DNA of 64,000 nucleotides, from the NCBI GenBank assembly GCA_016872555.1, contig VGZO01000001.1:1-64000 (forward strand), written 5' to 3'. Below the pieces are notes generated by a model. That model saw only the letters and a list, made by a program, of their open reading frames with translations. It made no database searches and was not told the origin of the DNA. A program made the translations under genes and the position numbers. Each line of letters opens with the position of its first letter. The stretch's first letter is position 1. Positions 1 to 7,334 of the stretch are shown piece by piece. The DNA comes from Planctomycetota bacterium (lineage in GTDB: Bacteria; Planctomycetota; Planctomycetia; Pirellulales; UBA1268).

Positions 1-213
1 GATGAGATGTGGGGGCCTCGGCTGGCGACCCTGGCTCCGTGACATCCCTCTCTCCTGGAACTGCCTTCTTGGGAAACATGACCTGCACCATGCCCCCCTT
101 GAAAACCAACACCGCCGCTTGGTCCCGGGTGGGTTGACGAGATACGGTACATGCGTACACTCTTCGCCATGCGGCGTCGCGAGCGTCGGTGGTTTTCTTG
201 CCTTTTCAGGAAA

Positions 214-227
214 TAGCCCGTAGGCTA
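214..227. promoter_or_regulatory. Short inverted repeat, possible toxin-antitoxin operator
   Basis: TAGCC and GGCTA flank a CGTA centre, and the repeat ends three bases before the ATG of the broken HigB-like gene. Toxin-antitoxin operons are commonly autoregulated through palindromes at this position. The arms are only five bases, so chance is a real alternative. The rest of the first 230 bases shows no gene I can support; a 73-codon frame there has no recognisable features. Confidence 0.25.
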
Positions 228-230
228 TAA

Positions 231-603
231 ATGCTCATGTGGACGGCGGCCACGACCGATGTCTTCGATGAGTGGTTCCAGACGCTGGGCGACGAGGAAC
301 GGGCTGAGATCGAGGCCAAGGTGAATCTGCTCGAGTTGTTCGGGCCCGCCCTGGGACGCCGACACGCTCAACGGTTCGAAATACCCCAACATGAAAAAAA
401 TTCGGGCCGACGTGGCCGACCACACGCTGCGGATCGCGTTTGCCTTCGACCCTTCGCGGGCGGCGATCCTGCTGGTGGGCGGAGACAAGCGCGGCAGGCC
501 GCAGCGGCCGTTTTACCGCCAACTGATCGCCAAGGCCGACATCCTGTATGCCGAACACCTTTCGACGATGAAGAAGCCGACCAAGAAACGCGGAGCAGAG
601 TGA
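231..603 (+). pseudogene. Frameshifted HigB/RelE-type toxin (phage Gp49-like, DUF891)
   Basis: The N-terminal part (from ATG 231 or ATG 237) reads as the start of a DUF891/HigB mRNA-interferase toxin, with TTDVFDEWF and then LLELFGPALGR. After about codon 43 homology continues in the +1 frame as ADTLNGSKYPNMKK, then AFDPSRAAILLVGGDKRG and FYRQLIAKADILY, ending at TGA 601-603. Compared with the usual LGRPHADTL stretch, about eight bases seem to be missing near 350-357, probably a deletion between short repeats. The product cannot be made in one frame, so the toxin is presumably dead. The antitoxin gene starts two bases after the stop, which is the higBA order. The family is clear; the exact deletion is inferred. 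Confidence 0.75.
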
Positions 604-604
604 C

Positions 605-931
605 GTGGCAAAGACAGTCCGGGAACTCGTCGCCCGAACGGGCAACGCCAAGACCAAGCGGATCGCCTCGCGCCGCACGCAGGAAATGCTGGCGGAGATG
701 GTGCTGAGCGAGATCCGCGCGGCTCTCGGCAAGACGCAGACTCAGATGGCCCGCGTTGCGGGCATGAAGCAGCCCAGTTGGGCCAAGCTCGAAGGGCAGT
801 CCGACATGCTGATCTCGACGCTAAGCAAGGTGATCAAGGCGATGGGCGGCGAGCTCGAGCTGACGGTGCGATTCCCCCAGGGCCGCGTCCGCTTGAAGCA
901 GTTCGAACTCGAGGCCGCAGCCGGGAAATGA
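605..931 (+). CDS. HigA-type XRE-family antitoxin
   Basis: A 108-residue helix-turn-helix protein starting at GTG 605. Residues about 38-80 form an XRE DNA-binding domain (EIRAALGKTQTQMARVAG, then KQPSWAKLEGQ and LISTLSKVIKAMGG), followed by the ELELTVRFP tail usual for antitoxins paired with DUF891 toxins. It should bind and neutralise the toxin encoded just upstream and repress the operon, but that toxin gene is frameshifted, so this is now an orphan antitoxin or a free repressor. Its stop overlaps the next start codon as ATGA. The gene itself shows no damage. Confidence 0.85.
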   Translation: MAKTVRELVARTGNAKTKRIASRRTQEMLAEMVLSEIRAALGKTQTQMARVAGMKQPSWAKLEGQSDMLISTLSKVIKAMGGELELTVRFPQGRVRLKQFELEAAAGK

Positions 932-1179
932 CCATGCTGCCCATCGATCCACAAGCCTTTATCGACCTACTCCCCGCCGTGCGGCAAGCGCCCGGGCATT
1001 CGATGCAGTGCACGTATGACGAGCCGGCCGACGTGGTGTATGTCAGCTTCAAGCCGGAAGCCGAGGCGACAGACAGCGAACTCGGGCCCGACGATATCGT
1101 GGTGCGCTACCGGGGCGACGAAGTGATCGGCCTGACGATCCTGCACGCCAGCCGCCGGACCAGGGGCGCGAGCACATGA
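928..1179 (+). CDS. DUF2283 family protein
   Basis: An 83-residue protein whose second half matches the DUF2283 pattern: CTYDEPADVVYVSF, an acidic turn ending in DDIVVRY, then GDEVIGLTILHAS. DUF2283 proteins are small, of unknown biochemical role, and often lie in toxin-antitoxin neighbourhoods. The start at 928 overlaps the HigA-type stop and the stop overlaps the next start, both as ATGA, so the genes are translationally coupled. An internal ATG at 934 is an alternative start. Confidence 0.75.
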   Translation: MTMLPIDPQAFIDLLPAVRQAPGHSMQCTYDEPADVVYVSFKPEAEATDSELGPDDIVVRYRGDEVIGLTILHASRRTRGAST

Positions 1180-1442
1180 AAAGACGGAATGATGACGATG
1201 CGGAGATCAGGGCCGACAATGCCCCGCATTCGGAGGTGCCCATTTCGGACGAGAAGGCTGGTCAAGTCGCCCACGACTCTTCGACGATCCGCCCACCCGA
1301 ATCGAAGCGACGCCTCGGGGGCTCTGCACTGGTGCAGCGCTGGACGGAACTTGGGCTGATCGGCTACCGAACCGACATCACGGACGTGGAGGCCCATTCA
1401 CGCCGTCTTCGCGACGCGGCCCAACGCCGCACAGCCGGCTGA
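1176..1442 (+). CDS. Hypothetical protein, 88 residues
   Basis: I do not recognise this protein. It begins with a highly charged, probably disordered N-terminus and ends with a likely helical segment (LVQRWTELGLIGYRTD, then VEAHSRRLRDAAQRR). It shares an ATGA overlap with the DUF2283 gene, which is the main reason to consider it real. It may be a small DNA- or toxin-binding partner of the cluster, but nothing in the sequence shows this. Confidence 0.5.
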   Translation: MKRRNDDDAEIRADNAPHSEVPISDEKAGQVAHDSSTIRPPESKRRLGGSALVQRWTELGLIGYRTDITDVEAHSRRLRDAAQRRTAG

Positions 1443-1523
1443 AACCGAGCCAATAGAAATTATCTTCACGGATGTGCTGATCGACTTTGTGGCGGCGGCA
1501 GGAAAACCGGTTACGCTCAGGCC

Positions 1524-1766
1524 ATGCCCATGACCACGCTTCAGGAAATCATCGACGCCGCACGGACGCTCAGCCCGGCTGAACGGCGGCGGCTCGTCGA
1601 CGCCGTGTGGGATGACGAGCACCCCGAGAACTGGCCCGCCCTCAGCCCCGAATGGCTCGCTGAAGTTCAGCGGCGGTCGGCGGAGTTCGACGCGGGTCGC
1701 ATGAAGGCCTCCCCGTGGGAGGATGTGCAGGCCCGTGTCCGGCGAAAGGCCGGACTCAATGGCTAA
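1524..1766 (+). CDS. Addiction module component-type antitoxin (TIGR02574-like)
   Basis: An 80-residue protein with the diagnostic pattern of addiction-module component antitoxins: LQEIIDAARTLSPAERRRLVDAVW, then a WPALSPEWLAEVQRRSAEFD segment and a basic end. Family members usually precede an overlapping RelE/ParE toxin gene. Here an ATG at 1759 overlaps the stop exactly where that toxin should begin, but it is closed by TAG after seven codons (MAKLVDR) and no toxin homology follows, so the toxin appears lost. A diverged second copy lies at 2207-2458. Confidence 0.75.
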   Translation: MPMTTLQEIIDAARTLSPAERRRLVDAVWDDEHPENWPALSPEWLAEVQRRSAEFDAGRMKASPWEDVQARVRRKAGLNG

Positions 1767-1798
1767 GCTCGTCGATCGATAGCAAGGTGAGGAGTTTC

Positions 1799-2074
1799 AT
1801 GGGCATCGAAGTGATTCCCGTCAGCCGCCTGCAGAGTGAGGCTGTCGATGTTCTTGCCAGGTGTTGCGACTCCGATTGCCCGGTGGTCGTCGAGCTGCCT
1901 GACCATCGCCTGGTGGCGATCCATCCGCTCGACCCGGATCGTCGGCATGAGGAGGGTGACGAGTCGGAGTCACTCGTCAATGAGCTGCTTGAATCCAGCG
2001 AGGCATTTCGTCACCTGCTCATGAAGTCGGCGGCGTCCCCGCGGCGGCCGTTCGTGCCGGGCGAGGAGCCGTGA
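1799..2074 (+). CDS. Small hypothetical protein, Phd-like antitoxin candidate
   Basis: A 91-residue protein with a good ribosome-binding site (AGGTGAGGAG, 1784-1793) before ATG 1799. The first half (IEVIPVSRLQSEAVDVLARC, then PVVVELPDHRLVAIHPLD) resembles the beta-alpha opening of Phd/YefM-type antitoxins. The second half is an acidic helix (LVNELLESSEAFRHLL) ending in SPRRPF, suggesting a toxin-binding tail. No toxin frame follows. From 2075 to 2206 there is only a short unassigned open stretch (HWLTIIGEHVVSAKF and on) with no start I can defend. Assignment as an antitoxin is inference. Confidence 0.5.
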   Translation: MGIEVIPVSRLQSEAVDVLARCCDSDCPVVVELPDHRLVAIHPLDPDRRHEEGDESESLVNELLESSEAFRHLLMKSAASPRRPFVPGEEP

Positions 2075-2206
2075 TCTCGGCGCGAACTCGAGTCGCCCGC
2101 ATTGGCTGACGATCATCGGAGAGCATGTCGTGAGCGCGAAATTTTCGCTGAGCGAACTGCCGACCGCCGCCGCGCACTGCGAGCTTGTGCCGCGAGGCAC
2201 GGAGCC

Positions 2207-2458
2207 ATGACTCAGGATCAGGGGCAAGAACGAGTGACCAAGCCAATCACACTGGCTGAAATCATTGAAGCGGCGAGGGCGCTGAGCCCCGCTGAACGAC
2301 TGCAACTCCTCGATGCGATGTGGGATGCCGAACATCCAGAGGCTTGGCCCGCCCTGAGCCCCGAATGGCTGGCCGAGGTCCAGCCGCGCTTCGCGAACGG
2401 CTGCGGGAAACCGAATGACTATCCGGCGGGTACAATCGCGGTCGGAGCCATCCAATGA
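2207..2458 (+). CDS. Second addiction module component-like protein with altered C-terminus
   Basis: This copy repeats the sequence signature of the gene at 1524 (LAEIIEAARALSPAERLQLLDAMW, WPALSPEWLAEVQ), then diverges abruptly after residue about 58 into an unrelated 23-residue tail, as a frameshift or recombination would give. The start is ATG 2207 or GTG 2234. The stop overlaps the ATG of the nucleotidyltransferase gene as ATGA. It is probably a decayed paralogue rather than a working antitoxin. Confidence 0.55.
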   Translation: MTQDQGQERVTKPITLAEIIEAARALSPAERLQLLDAMWDAEHPEAWPALSPEWLAEVQPRFANGCGKPNDYPAGTIAVGAIQ

Positions 2459-2793
2459 TCAAAACCGCTGACGCAGCCTTGCTTGCCGACATGACCCGCG
2501 CGATCGTCGCCGCCGTACGGCCGACGCAGATTGTCGTGTTCGGCTCACACGCGAGAGGTGACGCCACCGCTGATTCCGACGTCGATCTCCTCGTCGTCGA
2601 GAACGAGCCATTCGGCCCCTCTCGAAGCCGTCGAGCAGAGTTAAGAAGGATTCGTCGCGCACTCTCGCCGTTTCGCGTGCCAAAAGACGTGCTTGACTAC
2701 AGCCGGGACGAAGTCGAACGCTGGAAAGGTTCATCAAACCACGTCATCCGCACCGCACTGCGGGAAGGCCGGGTGCTCTACAGCGATGAATGA
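2455..2793 (+). CDS. MNT-type minimal nucleotidyltransferase (antitoxin of HEPN/MNT type)
   Basis: A 112-residue protein with the polymerase-beta nucleotidyltransferase core: QIVVFGSHARGDATADSDVDLLVV (residues about 25-48) carries the GSxxRG motif and the paired aspartates (DSDVD) that bind metal. This is the MNT fold. Its members partner with HEPN RNases and can inactivate them by adding AMP to a tyrosine. The normal arrangement is an MNT gene overlapped by a HEPN gene, and here only a 31-codon frame overlaps. The motifs look intact, so the enzyme could be active. Confidence 0.8.
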   Translation: MIKTADAALLADMTRAIVAAVRPTQIVVFGSHARGDATADSDVDLLVVENEPFGPSRSRRAELRRIRRALSPFRVPKDVLDYSRDEVERWKGSSNHVIRTALREGRVLYSDE

Positions 2794-2881
2794 TGAGGCT
2801 GCACGGCTGATCCGAATCGCCCGGATCAAAGCAACGCTTCGCGACTGGCTCAATCCGGACGGCCAATCACCCGATGTGTGA
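2786..2881 (+). CDS. 31-codon frame in the HEPN position, probable remnant
   Basis: This short frame starts inside the end of the nucleotidyltransferase gene and runs into the start of the next gene. Its N-terminus (MNDEAARLIRIARIKATLRDW) occupies the position where a HEPN toxin would begin. No RxxxxH catalytic motif is present, and the frame is far shorter than the usual 100-140 residues. It may be a leftover start of a deleted toxin or a chance frame. Confidence 0.3.
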   Translation: MNDEAARLIRIARIKATLRDWLNPDGQSPDV

Positions 2882-3650
2882 ACTCCTCGGACTCGCGTTC
2901 AACAGGCCCGTGTCGCCCGGGCTGTCGTTCCGGGGTTTTCGCCACCGCGGCCGGCGAAACCGCGACGGCTGGGGGCTGGCGGCGATCACGGCCACGCAGC
3001 CCACGATCGTCAAGGAACCGATCAACGCCGAGGAGAGTGACACGGCCGCCGCGCTGCCCGATCGCGACCCGCTCCACGCGCCGCTCTTCATCGGCCACGT
3101 TCGGGCCGCCAGCCGCGGCCGCGTGAGCCAGGCCAACACGCACCCCTTCACCCGACCGTTGGGCGATGGCACGTTCACGTTTGCCCACAACGGCACGCTC
3201 GACGTGGCACGGCTCAAGAAAATGGCCGGCCCAGACTTCACCCCGGAAGGCCAGACCGACTCCGAACTCGCGATGGGCGCGGTGCTCACGTGGCTCGGCA
3301 GCGAGCAGGCTGCGGGCGGCCTCGCCGACTATCCCGCCCTCGAGGAGTTCCTGCGGGATCTCAACGCCCTCGGCGATCTGAACCTGCTCTTCTCCGACGG
3401 CCGGCGGCTCTACTGCTACCACGACTCGGGCGGCTACAACGGCCTGGCCTGGACGCGGCGGGAGGCGCCCTTCTGCCACGTGAGCCTCCGCGACGAGGAC
3501 TGGGAGGCCGACCTCGACGAGGAGAAGGAGCCGAATCAGCGGGGCTACGTGCTCGCCTCCCGGCCGCTCACCGACGGCGAGGACTGGACCACCTGCCGCC
3601 CGGGTCGGCTGCTCGTCATCGAGCGGGGCTACGCGGTATTCGGCGGGTGA
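2874..3650 (+). CDS. Class II glutamine amidotransferase domain protein (YafJ-like)
   Basis: A 258-residue stand-alone class II (Ntn) glutamine amidotransferase. Cys2 right after the start Met is the expected nucleophile once Met is removed, and the family motifs follow: RRNRDGWGLA, a GHVRAAS segment, NTHPF, and FAHNGTL. Such proteins hydrolyse glutamine amide, but the YafJ-type members have no settled acceptor. Length is normal for the family. The start overlaps the short frame before it. It is cytoplasmic, with no signal peptide. Confidence 0.85.
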   Translation: MCELLGLAFNRPVSPGLSFRGFRHRGRRNRDGWGLAAITATQPTIVKEPINAEESDTAAALPDRDPLHAPLFIGHVRAASRGRVSQANTHPFTRPLGDGTFTFAHNGTLDVARLKKMAGPDFTPEGQTDSELAMGAVLTWLGSEQAAGGLADYPALEEFLRDLNALGDLNLLFSDGRRLYCYHDSGGYNGLAWTRREAPFCHVSLRDEDWEADLDEEKEPNQRGYVLASRPLTDGEDWTTCRPGRLLVIERGYAVFGG

Positions 3651-3692
3651 GCTGCTTACGAAATATCCGAACCCTGACGGGTGCAATCGACA

Positions 3693-4004
3693 ATGCCTCC
3701 CAAGCTCCAGCATAGGAACCGATGGCTGACCGCCCGGGAGCGGGCCCGGCACGCGAAGGTGCGCGACGCGATCATGGGCGAGTTTCCACCAAAGCGCATG
3801 CCCGCCGACACTCGGGGAGGGATTGCAGGGCAAATCCGCGCGGAGCGAGAGGCACGTCAGCTGACCTGGTATGCCCTCGCGAAATGAGCGGGCATTCCCA
3901 ACCAAGCGACGATCCGCGCGATCGAAGAGGGCAAGGACGTGCGGCTGTCCAACGTCGAGCGGGTTGCCCGCGCCTTGGGCCTGACGCTGGAGCTCGTCCG
4001 CTGA
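3693..4004 (+). pseudogene. XRE-family regulator interrupted by an in-frame TGA
   Basis: From ATG 3693 (or GTG 3681) the frame encodes IAGQIRAEREARQLTWYALAK, then TGA at 3885-3887, then continues in the same frame with AGIPNQATIRAIEEGKDVRL and VERVARALGLTLELVR before a TGA at 4002-4004. Both halves together make one complete helix-turn-helix domain with nothing missing except the residue at the stop. A CGA (Arg) to TGA transition would explain it. The stop falls between the two helices of the motif, so the truncated product should not bind DNA. Confidence 0.7.
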
Positions 4005-4025
4005 AGGCTTGTTCGACCCGGCCGC

Positions 4026-4274
4026 TCAGATCCGCGAGCGGTTGATTATCCGCAGCCCCTCGATCAGGACGATCGCGCCGACCGTGGCCGTGACGAAGCT
4101 GCCGAGCGCACCATCGGCCGAGAGTCCGAGCAGGCCGAACAAAAACCCGCCGAGGATCGAGCCGATCACGCCCATGATCAGATCGGTGACGAGCCCCGAG
4201 CCACCCCCCTTCATGATCTGGCTCGCGAGCCACCCGGCCGCGAGGCCGATCAGGAGAAACCACAGCAGATTCAT
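4026..4274 (-). CDS. GlsB/YeaQ/YmgE-family membrane protein
   Basis: An 82-residue protein of the transglycosylase-associated (GlsB/YeaQ/YmgE) family, with three hydrophobic segments: LWFLLIGLAAGWLAS, LVTDLIMGVIGSILGGFLFG, and VTATVGAIVLIEG. The IxGxxAGWLA start and the GVIGSILGG glycine repeat are typical. It sits in the inner membrane. Family members are often stress-induced, but their mechanism is unknown. It is convergent with the broken regulator and divergent from the next membrane gene. Confidence 0.85.
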   Translation of the reverse strand: MNLLWFLLIGLAAGWLASQIMKGGGSGLVTDLIMGVIGSILGGFLFGLLGLSADGALGSFVTATVGAIVLIEGLRIINRSRI

Positions 4275-4379
4275 GACGCGAGCCTCCGGAAACCAGGATG
4301 ACGCCGTTCATCTTACCCTCGGAGCGCCGCGGCAAGCCACGACGGCCCGGCGGGCCTGCAAGGGCTACACTCGGCAATC

Positions 4380-4754
4380 ATGGAGACTTTCCGCCTGCTC
4401 TTCTTCACGGCGCTCTGGACCGCGATCTGGGCGGCACCGCTGCCGAAGCTCTCTCGCCGCGTGGAACTGGTGGCCGGGCTGATCCCGTTTGCCGCCTTCG
4501 GCCTGCGGGTGTTCGGAGCCTGCTTCATCGCCGTGCCCGCCGACGATCCGGTGCGGATGGCGGTGGCGCCGCTCGTCGACTGGATCAACGGCGCCGCGGG
4601 TCTTGTGCCGTTTCAGTGGGTGCTTGACGTCACCGTGGCGATCGGCCTTGTATGGTTTGCGTCGATCGCCAACATCCCGCACCGGTGGCGGCTTGCCACG
4701 ATCTGGGTCATGCCCGCCGTTGCCCTCGCAAGCCTCGCGATCGGGCGGTCGTAG
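4380..4754 (+). CDS. Hypothetical membrane protein, four predicted helices
   Basis: A 124-residue hydrophobic protein that I cannot assign to a family. Membrane segments are visible near residues 5-20, 30-52, 65-90 and 100-120 (for example VTVAIGLVWFASIANI and IWVMPAVALASLAI). It is transcribed away from the GlsB-like gene across a 105-bp gap that probably holds both promoters. No catalytic motif is seen. Confidence 0.6.
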   Translation: METFRLLFFTALWTAIWAAPLPKLSRRVELVAGLIPFAAFGLRVFGACFIAVPADDPVRMAVAPLVDWINGAAGLVPFQWVLDVTVAIGLVWFASIANIPHRWRLATIWVMPAVALASLAIGRS

Positions 4755-4776
4755 GGCGACCATCCGTGGCGGAGTG

Positions 4777-5916
4777 TCACACCGTCGTGGCCACGAGGGC
4801 TGCATACACGCGGCGCATCTCATTCTTCGTGAACCGCGGGGCAAGGAGCCGCATCACGGCGGCCTTGTCGGCTGGAAACGCCAGCCCCTCTGCCTTGATC
4901 GCCTCGTAGGCGGCGACGACCCGCCCGCGGAAGTCGAGCTCCGCACGCACAGCCGCGATGCATTCCTCGACATGCGGCCGGAAGGCATCGATGTCTTCCG
5001 GCGGATACTCCTCGAGCAAGAGCGGCCGCACGGTGTCGAAAGAAAGCACGTCAACCGTCTCGAGCGCGTTCCAGCAGGTGGCGAGCACGGCCTGCTTGTT
5101 GATGCCGGTCGCCCAGTGGATCTCCTCGATGCTTTCGGGCTTGCACTTCCAGAGGCTCACGAGGCCCGACGGCTCCGTCACACACCACACGGCCCCCTCC
5201 GTGCCGGAAAGCTGCTCGTCGGAGACGCGCACGTTGCGGGCCTCGAGCTCCGCGCGGAGTTTCTGGAAGCGGCCCACCGGATCCTCCTCGGCCCGCAACT
5301 CGGCCACGAGCGGGGCCACCGGCACGCTGCCGAGGTCGAGCGCGAAGGGGGCGACGAGCCGGCCCGTCGCCGGATCGACGCCAAAAAGCACGGCCATGGC
5401 CAGCGGCTCGTCGTAGGCGATCAGGTGCGGGTTGCGGCCGCCGTAGAGCTCGAAGGAGATTGAGCAGTCGTTGCGGTCCGGCAGTGCCGCGGCCTCCGGA
5501 TGCCGCTCGAGCAGCTCCCGCCACAGGTCGAGAAAGCCGCCGAACGTGCCGTTGCGAAGCACTGGATGCAGCCGGAGCTTGAATGTCGTCCGCACGATGC
5601 CGGCGGCGTCGCGGTAGCGGTAGGCCAGCACGTTGGTGCCGTCGAGCTTCTCGTAGACATGCGCCCGGGCGATCGGCGGAAACCGAAACCGGCCGTCGCG
5701 GTCGAACGGATACCGCAGCTTCGGCGTGGCATGAATCAGTTGCGGGCAGGGCTCTTCACCCACGCGGGCGATCACGATCGCCCCGTAGCGGTGGTCTGTC
5801 TTGTGGCAGAGAAAGCCCTCGAGCGGCAGGCCGCCGTGAAACGGGTCGGCCACGGCGAAGGGCTGCAGCAGCCCCGGCTGCACGCCGAGCATCTCCGCTG
5901 CCTGGTCGATCGTCAT
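4777..5916 (-). CDS. T4 RNA ligase (Rnl)-like nucleotidyltransferase
   Basis: A 379-residue member of the covalent nucleotidyltransferase superfamily. The nucleotidyl-lysine motif I is K90-LDG (HVYEKLDGTNVLAYRY). Motif III-like SISFELYGG is at 152-160, motif IV EGAVW at 240-244 and motif V LWKCKP at 255-260. The spacing and the FELYG block favour RNA ligases over DNA ligases. It would use ATP to join or repair RNA ends, working through a lysyl-AMP intermediate. A C-terminal region of about 120 residues follows motif V and is probably a specificity domain. There is no polynucleotide kinase or RtcA/RtcB gene beside it. The start is ATG at 5916. Confidence 0.8.
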   Translation of the reverse strand: MTIDQAAEMLGVQPGLLQPFAVADPFHGGLPLEGFLCHKTDHRYGAIVIARVGEEPCPQLIHATPKLRYPFDRDGRFRFPPIARAHVYEKLDGTNVLAYRYRDAAGIVRTTFKLRLHPVLRNGTFGGFLDLWRELLERHPEAAALPDRNDCSISFELYGGRNPHLIAYDEPLAMAVLFGVDPATGRLVAPFALDLGSVPVAPLVAELRAEEDPVGRFQKLRAELEARNVRVSDEQLSGTEGAVWCVTEPSGLVSLWKCKPESIEEIHWATGINKQAVLATCWNALETVDVLSFDTVRPLLLEEYPPEDIDAFRPHVEECIAAVRAELDFRGRVVAAYEAIKAEGLAFPADKAAVMRLLAPRFTKNEMRRVYAALVATTV

Positions 5917-6026
5917 GATTGCCGCGCCGAGAAGTTCCTACGGCGATCCTACGCGGATTGTCTCCGCGTCACCTGTATTCAGGCGACGTCCGCCGGCGAT
6001 GCCGGCTTCACAACGACCTTCATACC

Positions 6027-6392
6027 ATGCCCGTTCTGCTCCAGACCACGCTGCTGCTGATCTGCTCGAACGTGTTCATGACGTTCGCGTGGTACGCCCA
6101 TCTCAAGGACTTGAGCGGACGGCCGTGGTTCATCGCGGCGCTCGTGAGCTGGGGCGTGGCGCTCGCCGAATACCTGCTCCAGGTGCCGGCCAACCGGATC
6201 GGCTACACCACGCTGAACCTCGGGCAGCTGAAGATCTTGCAGGAGGTGATCGCGCTGGCCGTGTTCGTGCCTTTCGCGGTGCTCTCCATGAAGCAGCCGC
6301 TGAGGCTCAACTACCTGTGGGCTGCACTGTGCATCTGCGCGGCGGTGTATTTCGTGTTTCAGGATTCACCGAAATCGGCTGTCGGGCCGTGA
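6027..6392 (+). CDS. DMT-superfamily membrane protein (DUF486)
   Basis: A 121-residue protein with four hydrophobic helices matching the DUF486 family of the drug/metabolite transporter superfamily: TFAWYAHLKDL, WGVALAEYLLQVPANRIGY, LKILQEVIALAVFVPFA, and LWAALCICAAVYFVF. The LQVPANRIGY stretch is characteristic. It is an inner-membrane protein with no known substrate. The 294 bases after it hold no gene I can support. Confidence 0.8.
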   Translation: MPVLLQTTLLLICSNVFMTFAWYAHLKDLSGRPWFIAALVSWGVALAEYLLQVPANRIGYTTLNLGQLKILQEVIALAVFVPFAVLSMKQPLRLNYLWAALCICAAVYFVFQDSPKSAVGP

Positions 6393-6686
6393 CGCTCCGA
6401 TCGCCCCACGGCCATCCTGCCGCCGCCGGAGCCCGGCCTGCGTTCAACTGGCGAGCCCTGGCAGACCCTGTCGCCGTGCTCATCACGCCGGACGTGCAAC
6501 ACGTCGTGCCCGCGCTGCCGACGGCAGCGCCGGCCCTGATCGCGGGCGTGAGGGCGCTGGAGAGCTTCTGAAAACGGAGACACCGTTCTTTTTCGCGGCC
6601 CGGTGCTCATCCTGATTGTGCTAGAACGATTCCTTGCTACCGAGCCTGTCTGGCCTCGATGTGAGGAAAGGAGCCACGTACACGCC

Positions 6687-7334
6687 GTGCGGTCGGTCGG
6701 ACTCCTCATCGCGACGTTCGTCGCCTTGCTCGCCGGGGCTGTGCTCGTTCGCAGTCGTACGGCCCCGCGGCCGATGGAGTACGCCGCGGCCTCTCGGCCG
6801 AGCAGGCATGCCGCGCCGCCCGAAGACGTGGCGGCGCTCAATACGTCGGCTCCCCGGCGTGTTCCCGCGTCGCTCGAACGCGTGGTGCTTCCCGACAACC
6901 GGCCCGCAGTGATCCTGTTTCTCAAGGCCGATTGCGGCTGCAGTGCCGAGTTTGCCAGGATGCTCACCACGCTCGCCCCGCACCTCGCGCCGCGGGCGTC
7001 GTGTCTGGCGGTAATCGAGGCGCAAGACGGCGAGGCCGAGCCATTCCTCGAGTCGACGGGCCTGGCCGTGCCGCACGTGATCCAGTCCGATGGCAGCCTG
7101 GCAGCGGCCTGGGGAGTGACCAAGGCGGGCTGCGTGGCGCTCGTGCGCCCGGATGGCTCCGTCGAGACGGTGTGGCCTGGCATTTCGCGGCAGGGGTTTC
7201 GCGACCTCGCCGGCCGGCTTGGCGATGCGAATCTCTTTCCCGCAGAATCGCTCGCCGTTCTTCCCGGTCCAACCACGGCCGGCTGCCCGCTCCTTTCGGC
7301 TTCGATCGCCCCCTCCCCTGGAATCGCCCGATGA
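6687..7334 (+). CDS. Membrane-anchored thioredoxin-fold protein with CxC motif
   Basis: A 215-residue protein. I chose GTG 6687 because it begins directly with a membrane anchor (SVGLLIATFVALLAGAVLV) and lies 13 bases after GGAG; an ATG at 6603 would add an unlikely leader. The extracytoplasmic part has a thioredoxin-like fold: PAVILFLKADCGCSAEF with C83-G-C85 in the active-site place, then predicted strands and VALVRPDGSV. CxC instead of CxxC suggests disulfide reduction or copper handling rather than classical thioredoxin activity. Its stop overlaps the start of the copper-propeller gene, so the two are translationally coupled; I infer a maturation role. Confidence 0.7.
   Translation: MRSVGLLIATFVALLAGAVLVRSRTAPRPMEYAAASRPSRHAAPPEDVAALNTSAPRRVPASLERVVLPDNRPAVILFLKADCGCSAEFARMLTTLAPHLAPRASCLAVIEAQDGEAEPFLESTGLAVPHVIQSDGSLAAAWGVTKAGCVALVRPDGSVETVWPGISRQGFRDLAGRLGDANLFPAESLAVLPGPTTAGCPLLSASIAPSPGIAR

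Noticed and set aside
2-223. 73-codon open frame at the left edge
   Set aside because: No domain, no membrane pattern and no ribosome-binding site; composition looks non-coding.
3885-3887. Selenocysteine or other recoding of the TGA in the XRE gene
   Set aside because: The family has no Cys/Sec at this site, and a simple CGA to TGA mutation explains it.
4747-4761. GGTCG/CGACC hairpin at the end of the membrane protein gene
   Set aside because: Only five paired bases spanning the stop codon and no T-run, so not convincing as a terminator.
6393-6571. Possible short coding remnant between the DUF486 and redoxin genes
   Set aside because: The open stretch has no start with a ribosome-binding site and no recognisable similarity.
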